From assembly GCA_050693875.1 (NCBI GenBank), contig JBOGWP010000098.1, positions 1 through 10,534 of the forward strand: a stretch of DNA of 10,534 nucleotides. The letters run 5' to 3'. The translations under genes were made by a program, and so were the position numbers. Positions 6,698-10,534 of this stretch are shown here, in pieces. The notes under the pieces were generated by a model. That model saw only the letters and a program-made list of their open reading frames with translations. It did not search any database and had not been told where the DNA came from. How positions within the stretch are numbered: position 1 is the stretch's first letter; each line of letters starts with the position of its first letter. The stretch comes from JBOGWP01 sp050693875 (GTDB lineage: Bacteria > Actinomycetota > CADDZG01 > JAHWKV01 > JBOGWP01).

Positions 6698-7590
6698 TCC
6701 GCACGCTCGACCTGGCCACGCCCGACCGGGTGCTGCGGAAGGTCGAGCTGTGGGTGGGGCGGCGCCTGGAGGGGGTCGGCCCCGGCGCCCACCGGAGCCT
6801 TCGCCTTGGGGAGGGCGTCGAGCTGGCCGACATCCGGGAGTACGTGCCCGGCGACGACGTCCGCGCCATCGATTGGAGCGTCACCGCGCGCACGGGGGTC
6901 CCCCACGTCCGGATCTACGAGGCCGACCGCGAAGCGAACATCTTCTTCGTCATCGACCGGTCGGCGTCGATGAGCTTCGGGACCGCGGCGAGAACCAAGG
7001 AGCAGCTGCTTCGCGAGGTGGTCGCCGCGGTCTCGGTCTTGGTGCTCCGGCGAGGCAACCGCCTCGGAGCGCTGCTCTTCGCCGAACAACGGCTGGCAGG
7101 GCTGCCGCCGTCGTGGGGACGCCGCGCGGCCCTTCGCCTGCTCCGGACGATCGAGGAAACCGCCCCCGCGGAGCGGGTGGGCGGCCGTCTCGACCTGGCG
7201 CTCGACGAGGCGGTGCGCGTGGTCCGCCGCCGGTCCGTGGTCGTGGTGGTCTCGGACTGGCTCGACACCGCCAAGTGGGAGGCTCCGCTCGGCAGGCTCT
7301 CCTCGCGCCACGAGGTGATCGGCGTCGAGATCCGTGACCCGCGCGAGCAGACGATCCCCGAGGTCGGTCCCCTGATCCTCGAGGACCCCGAGACGGGCCG
7401 GCAGCTCGAGGTCGACACCTCGCGGCCCGATCTTCGGGAACGCTTCGCCGAGGCTGCCGCAGCTCAGCGGGCCCGAAGGGCCGAGGCGATCGCCGCCGCG
7501 GGGGCGGCCCACCTCGTGGTCTCGACCGACCGGGAGTGGCTCGACGACCTGCTGCGGTTCCTCACCCATCGCCGGCGGAGGCGGAGATGA
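6694..7590 (+). CDS. DUF58 domain protein with VWA-like fold
   Basis: 298-aa protein of the DUF58 family, the standard partner of MoxR ATPases. The diagnostic block is LADIREYVPGDDVRAIDW (residues 44-61), followed by a VWA-like region opening IFFVIDRSASMSFG with an intact DxSxS metal site (D88, S90, S92). The middle includes the strand SVVVVVSDWLD (about 180-190) and the protein ends in a basic tail of six arginines. No membrane segment or signal peptide is evident, so it is probably cytoplasmic, presumably docking with the MoxR ring. ATGA overlaps at both ends (6694-6697 and 7587-7590) show tight translational coupling. The exact biochemical role of the family is not established; in some bacteria the MoxR/DUF58/VWA set is linked to envelope stress or protein-complex maturation. 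Confidence 0.93.
   Translation: MIRTLDLATPDRVLRKVELWVGRRLEGVGPGAHRSLRLGEGVELADIREYVPGDDVRAIDWSVTARTGVPHVRIYEADREANIFFVIDRSASMSFGTAARTKEQLLREVVAAVSVLVLRRGNRLGALLFAEQRLAGLPPSWGRRAALRLLRTIEETAPAERVGGRLDLALDEAVRVVRRRSVVVVVSDWLDTAKWEAPLGRLSSRHEVIGVEIRDPREQTIPEVGPLILEDPETGRQLEVDTSRPDLRERFAEAAAAQRARRAEAIAAAGAAHLVVSTDREWLDDLLRFLTHRRRRRR
7577..7586 (+). promoter_or_regulatory. Strong ribosome binding site of the VWA gene
   Basis: GGAGG at 7577-7581, five bases before ATG 7587, inside the Arg codons ending the DUF58 gene. It decides the start of the next gene in favour of 7587, whose ATG overlaps the DUF58 stop, over upstream in-frame starts. Confidence 0.65.
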
Positions 7591-8528
7591 GATTCATCAG
7601 CCCGGGGATGCTGGTGCTGCTCCTCGCGGTCCCGGCGCTCGTCGCGGGCTACCTCGTGCTCGACCGGCGGCGCCGCCGGTACACCGTGCGCTTCACCAAC
7701 CTCGAGCTGCTCGCGGCGATCGCCCCGCGGCGCCCGGGATGGCGCCGTCACGCCGCCCCGGCGCTGCTCCTGCTGACGCTGGTGATGCTCCTCGCCGCGC
7801 TCGCGCGGCCCACCGCGCCCGTCCGGCTGCCGCGCGAGCAGGCCTCGGTGATGCTCGTCATGGACGTCAGCAGGTCGATGAGCGCCACCGACCTGCAGCC
7901 GGATCGCATCAGCGCGGCGAAGTCGGCCGCCTCGGACTTCGTCCGCTCGCTGCCCCGAGGGCTCAACGTCGGGCTGGTCTCGTTCAGCAACTACCCGGCT
8001 TTGATCTCCCCGCTGACGCAGGACCGCGAGCAGACCCTCTCGGCGATCGGGCAGCTGCAGCCCCTCGCCGGGACGGCAATGGGCGAAGGACTGGCCCTCG
8101 CACTCTCGGAGATCCAGCGCCAGCGCGACGCCGGGCGGCGGGTTCCGGCTTCGGTGCTCGTGCTCTCCGACGGGCAGTCGAACATCGGCCGTCCCCCCGA
8201 GATGGCCGCCGAGCAGGCTAAGGAGATGGATGTCCACGTCTTCACCGTCGGCATCGGCACGCCGAACGCCACCCTCGAGTTCCAGGGACAGATCGTGCGC
8301 GTCGACCTCAACGAGGAACAGTTGATGGCCGTTGCCGAGGCAACCGGCGGCAGCTACTTCGAGTCGCGCACAGCCGAGTCGCTGCGCAACGTCTACCGCG
8401 GCCTCGGCTCGTCGCTCGGCTATGCCCGTGCCCGTCGCGAACTCACATGGATTCCCGCCGCGGTCGCGGCGGTGCTCCTGCTGACGGCCGCGGCAGCCGG
8501 TCTCCTCTGGTACCAGCGGATTCCCTGA
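7587..8528 (+). CDS. BatA-like membrane protein with VWA domain
   Basis: 313-aa protein, last of the cluster. The N-terminal part matches the BatA/aerotolerance N-terminal layout: TM1 (about 7-24), a short basic cytoplasmic stretch with RYTVRFTNLELLAAIAP, and TM2 (about 57-74). A VWA domain (about 87-275) follows, with an intact MIDAS: D93-S95-S97 in VMDVSRSMSATD, T163 in AGTAMGEG and D195 in LVLSDGQSN. TM3 (about 289-307) closes the protein, leaving a very short tail. With TM2 and TM3 flanking it, the VWA domain lies on one face of the membrane. BatA-like proteins are the membrane partners of MoxR ATPases. The moxR1-Rv1480-Rv1481 cluster of mycobacteria has the same three-gene order. Start chosen for the GGAGG site and the ATGA overlap. 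No further Bat or TPR gene follows; a convergent gene begins 29 nt on. Confidence 0.93.
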   Translation: MRFISPGMLVLLLAVPALVAGYLVLDRRRRRYTVRFTNLELLAAIAPRRPGWRRHAAPALLLLTLVMLLAALARPTAPVRLPREQASVMLVMDVSRSMSATDLQPDRISAAKSAASDFVRSLPRGLNVGLVSFSNYPALISPLTQDREQTLSAIGQLQPLAGTAMGEGLALALSEIQRQRDAGRRVPASVLVLSDGQSNIGRPPEMAAEQAKEMDVHVFTVGIGTPNATLEFQGQIVRVDLNEEQLMAVAEATGGSYFESRTAESLRNVYRGLGSSLGYARARRELTWIPAAVAAVLLLTAAAAGLLWYQRIP

Positions 8529-8535
8529 CGGACCT

Positions 8536-8553
8536 CGCCCGCTGCCGCGGGCG
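8536..8553. terminator. Candidate hairpin terminator between convergent genes
   Basis: CGCCCGC (8536-8542) pairs with GCGGGCG (8547-8553) across a TGCC loop: a 7-bp GC stem in the 29-nt space between the VWA stop and the oxidoreductase stop. It could serve both strands. It lacks a T-tract on either side, which is common in high-GC genomes, so it is only a candidate. Confidence 0.4.
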
Positions 8554-8557
8554 CCGC

Positions 8558-10057
8558 TCAGCTGAGGAGCGACCCGAGCAGCCCGCTCAGCGCCTCGGCG
8601 TGCTCCGGCGTCCGGAAGTCCACCTCGACGGTGGGGTCGAGGATGTGCTCTTCCACGTCGCCCCCCCGGCGAAGGTAGAAGACGGGCTGCAGTGCCCCCT
8701 CGTCCTGGGACACGACGCCGGCGGCGACCCCGTCGGGTCCCGCCTCGTCGACGAAGTGTGCGAGCGGCAGGATGCCCTCGTCGACGATTCCCTGTGCCGG
8801 GTCGAAGGTGATCACCCGTCCCAGCACGCCCCGCTGGTGCCAGAGCTCCGGCGCGAAGGTGACCTCGCGCAGCAGATACGGCACCACCTCATCGGCGGCG
8901 AGGCGAGGGCGGGCCCGCTCGATCCCGAAGTGCTGCTCGGCGATGTGCCCGGCCAGAATGCGTGCACAGAACCGGAACCCGTGGACCGCACCGACCCCGT
9001 AGCCATGGAGCCCGAACGACCCCTGGCTCGTCGAGCCGGCGAAATACACGCCGGGCACCGTCGGGCTCTCCCAGAACGGGGTCAGCGCCGGGAGAACGCC
9101 GCCGCGCCGGACCGTCGCCACGCCCAGCAAGGGAAGGTCGCCGAGGTTGGCCGAGACGCCGGTGGCGGCAATGGCCTCGTCGACGTCGAGCACCAGGTCC
9201 CACACGCGGTCGGAGCCGCGCAGGTAGATGCGGAATCCCGACGCCGTCCGCTCGAACCGCTCGGTCGAGGCGTTGAGTAGCGAGACCGTCCGCCCCTCGA
9301 GTGCGAAGTCTTCGTAGGGCTGCATGTATCGGGCCCGCAGGCCCCCGAAGGAGCGCTCGAGTGCCGTGAGACGGACCTCGTGCGGGGATGCGAGCACGAC
9401 GCTGCGAACCGAGGAGAGCAGCCCGGTCGCCACCTCGAAGGCCGAGATCGCCTTCCCGAGGATGAAGAGGCTCTTGCCCTTGTAGTCATCGGGGGGGCCG
9501 ACCTCCATGTAGTGAGGGACGTGCTCGATGCCGGGAATGTCCGGCGGCTTGTACGGCGCGCTGACCCCGCTCGCGAACACGGGGACGCGGCACCGGTACT
9601 CCCCCTCGGTGGTCTCGAGGACGAACCACCCGTCGTCGGTCCTCCTCGTCGACAGCCACCGGCAGCCGTACCGTGCGGTGATCCCGACGCGATCGGCGAA
9701 GGCGACGAGCGAGGCCTCCATCTCCGCCCTCGACGGAAAGATCGACGTCTCGTCCATGAAGCTCGCCACGCCCACCCACTCGTCCGGGTCTTCGACGAGC
9801 AGGCTGTTCCAGTCGTACCACTGGTACTCGCGGCTCCCCGGGCGCACCGGCGCCTCTGGCTTCGTCCAGCTGATCAGCCGGTCGAACAGCGGGAACCTGC
9901 GGAACATGCCCGCGGGGCCTTCGTCGGCGGAGATGACCGCGTGATCGATCCCGAGACGTGTGAGGAAATAGCTGACCTGCAAGCCCCCGGGGCCGCTGCC
10001 GACGACGACGACGGGGTACTCGCCCGGCGCGGACCCGTGGCCCTCTACGGTCGCCAC
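8558..10057 (-). CDS. FAD-dependent oxidoreductase (two-dinucleotide-binding-domain type)
   Basis: 499-aa flavoprotein. The N-terminal FAD Rossmann motif is VVVVGSGPGGLQVSYFLTRL (residues 16-35; GxGxxG at 20-25). A second nucleotide-binding segment is LFILGKAISAFEVATGL (197-213), where the usual GxGxS/A reads GKAISA. The flavin-closing motif is GVYFAGSTSQG (336-346). The layout resembles monooxygenase- or thioredoxin-reductase-like pyridine-nucleotide oxidoreductases. There is no CxxC (cysteines only at about 132, 156 and 364), so it is not a classical thioredoxin reductase. Residues about 380-499 are an extension beyond the FAD fold, of unknown role. The substrate cannot be told. It starts with GTG (10055-10057), 13 nt inside the end of the upstream gene, with no good Shine-Dalgarno, so translation is probably coupled. 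No signal peptide; cytoplasmic. Confidence 0.88.
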   Translation of the reverse strand: MATVEGHGSAPGEYPVVVVGSGPGGLQVSYFLTRLGIDHAVISADEGPAGMFRRFPLFDRLISWTKPEAPVRPGSREYQWYDWNSLLVEDPDEWVGVASFMDETSIFPSRAEMEASLVAFADRVGITARYGCRWLSTRRTDDGWFVLETTEGEYRCRVPVFASGVSAPYKPPDIPGIEHVPHYMEVGPPDDYKGKSLFILGKAISAFEVATGLLSSVRSVVLASPHEVRLTALERSFGGLRARYMQPYEDFALEGRTVSLLNASTERFERTASGFRIYLRGSDRVWDLVLDVDEAIAATGVSANLGDLPLLGVATVRRGGVLPALTPFWESPTVPGVYFAGSTSQGSFGLHGYGVGAVHGFRFCARILAGHIAEQHFGIERARPRLAADEVVPYLLREVTFAPELWHQRGVLGRVITFDPAQGIVDEGILPLAHFVDEAGPDGVAAGVVSQDEGALQPVFYLRRGGDVEEHILDPTVEVDFRTPEHAEALSGLLGSLLS

Positions 10058-10467
10058 TCGTTCGTCTGGCGCAGCCTCCTGGCTTCGGCCTGAAGGAGCC
10101 GGAGGGTCACCTCCGGATGCGCGAGAAGGAACTTCCGCAGGTCCCGGTCGGTGACGGTCACGCAGCGCAGCGGGGTGATCGCGACGACGTCGGCAGTCGC
10201 CGGCTCGCCCAGGAGCACCGAGACCTCCCCGAAGAAGTCTCCGCGGTGAAGGCGCGCCCGGTCGGTCCCCTCGATGACCACCATCGCCTCGCCCTCGAGG
10301 ATCACGTAGAGGTTGGGATGGGAGAAGCCACGCCGAAGGACCCGCTGGCCCTCGCGAAAGAACACCTCCTCGAAGGTGTGGGCGGCGAGATCGAGCTTCG
10401 GACGCGTGAGGTCGGCGAACAGCGTCAGGCTGGCGAGGACGTCGGAAAGGTCGGTACGCGTGCTCAT
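10045..10467 (-). CDS. Single-domain cyclic-nucleotide-binding-fold protein
   Basis: 140-aa protein consisting of one cNMP-binding beta-barrel (Pfam cNMP_binding type): LASLTLFADLTRPKLDLAAH (11-30) as the leading helix, then FREGQRVLRRG, LYVILEGEAMVVI (53-65) and the phosphate-binding cassette GDFFGEVSVLLGEPATADV (76-94). The invariant Glu is there (E81), but the arginine that normally precedes [ST]A (PRSA/PRTA) is replaced: the sequence reads GEPATA. True cAMP or cGMP binding is therefore doubtful. There is no helix-turn-helix, so it is not a CRP-type transcription factor; it is probably a regulatory partner of the oxidoreductase it overlaps by 13 nt. I chose the ATG at 10465-10467, because the earlier in-frame ATG lies within the edge hairpin and the extra 19 residues do not look like the fold. 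No clear Shine-Dalgarno; TATGCT lies 9 nt upstream. Confidence 0.82.
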   Translation of the reverse strand: MSTRTDLSDVLASLTLFADLTRPKLDLAAHTFEEVFFREGQRVLRRGFSHPNLYVILEGEAMVVIEGTDRARLHRGDFFGEVSVLLGEPATADVVAITPLRCVTVTDRDLRKFLLAHPEVTLRLLQAEARRLRQTNEWRP

Positions 10468-10514
10468 CGCGCTGACAGCATAGCCAGAGTGCGCGATGTG
10501 CTGCTTGTGCAGCG

Positions 10515-10534
10515 GGCCCGGCATCCGCCGGGCC
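10515..10534. terminator. Perfect GC hairpin at the window edge, possible terminator
   Basis: GGCCCGGC (10515-10522) and GCCGGGCC (10527-10534) are perfect inverted repeats around ATCC. It may terminate a gene lying beyond the window on either strand. No T-tract follows, and the window ends on the last base of the stem, so flanks cannot be judged. Confidence 0.35.

Noticed and set aside
6520..7569. Long open frame antisense to the DUF58 gene
   Set aside because: Shadow of a gene with clear DUF58 motifs; no motif of its own and no ribosome binding site.
8447..10093. Plus-strand open frames across the oxidoreductase region
   Set aside because: They oppose a continuous 499-codon flavoprotein frame with two nucleotide-binding motifs; the plus-strand products have no domain signature.
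1..10534. tRNA, rRNA or CRISPR array
   Set aside because: No cloverleaf-like stretch, rRNA-like sequence or regularly spaced direct repeats were seen when reading through the window.

Overview
The window is GC-rich (roughly 70% in the core genes) and most likely comes from an actinobacterium, probably an environmental or uncultured one. The reasons are the close match of the central regulator/kinase/protease genes to the mycobacterial mprA-mprB-pepD order, the moxR-DUF58-VWA order known from actinobacteria, an apparently leaderless promoter, and the YD/Rhs core style. The lineage below phylum cannot be fixed from this sequence.

Positions 1-2250 are a decayed accessory region. It holds two successive polymorphic-toxin modules on the + strand. 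The first is a toxin tail (89-211, colicin-E5-like by eye) whose stop overlaps the start of a frameshifted immunity-like gene (202-524). Directly after that immunity stop, a fragment of an Rhs core begins (530-1023), with at least three frameshifts. It runs into a second toxin tail (1024-1433, resembling the 'toxin type 33' tail), again frameshifted. The second tail ends in an ATGA overlap with an intact DUF4279 gene (1430-1846), the probable cognate immunity gene and the only intact gene of this region. A degraded C-terminal part of a tyrosine recombinase lies on the opposite strand (about 1870-2180).

Positions 2310-8528 form a compact six-gene + strand cluster: an OmpR-family response regulator, its sensor kinase, a membrane-anchored HtrA/PepD-type serine protease with a PDZ domain, a MoxR AAA+ ATPase, a DUF58 protein and a membrane VWA (BatA-like) protein. 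Four of the five junctions are 4-nt ATGA overlaps. Only the kinase-protease junction has a gap (121 nt). This looks like an envelope-stress circuit (two-component sensor plus periplasmic-side protease) joined to a MoxR/VWA chaperone-like module.

Positions 8558-10467, on the - strand and convergent to the cluster, hold a two-gene unit: a single-domain cyclic-nucleotide-binding-fold protein followed, with a 13-nt overlap, by a 499-aa FAD-dependent oxidoreductase. A small GC hairpin lies between the convergent stop codons, and a perfect 8-bp hairpin sits at the right edge of the window. I saw no tRNA, rRNA, CRISPR array or intact insertion sequence.
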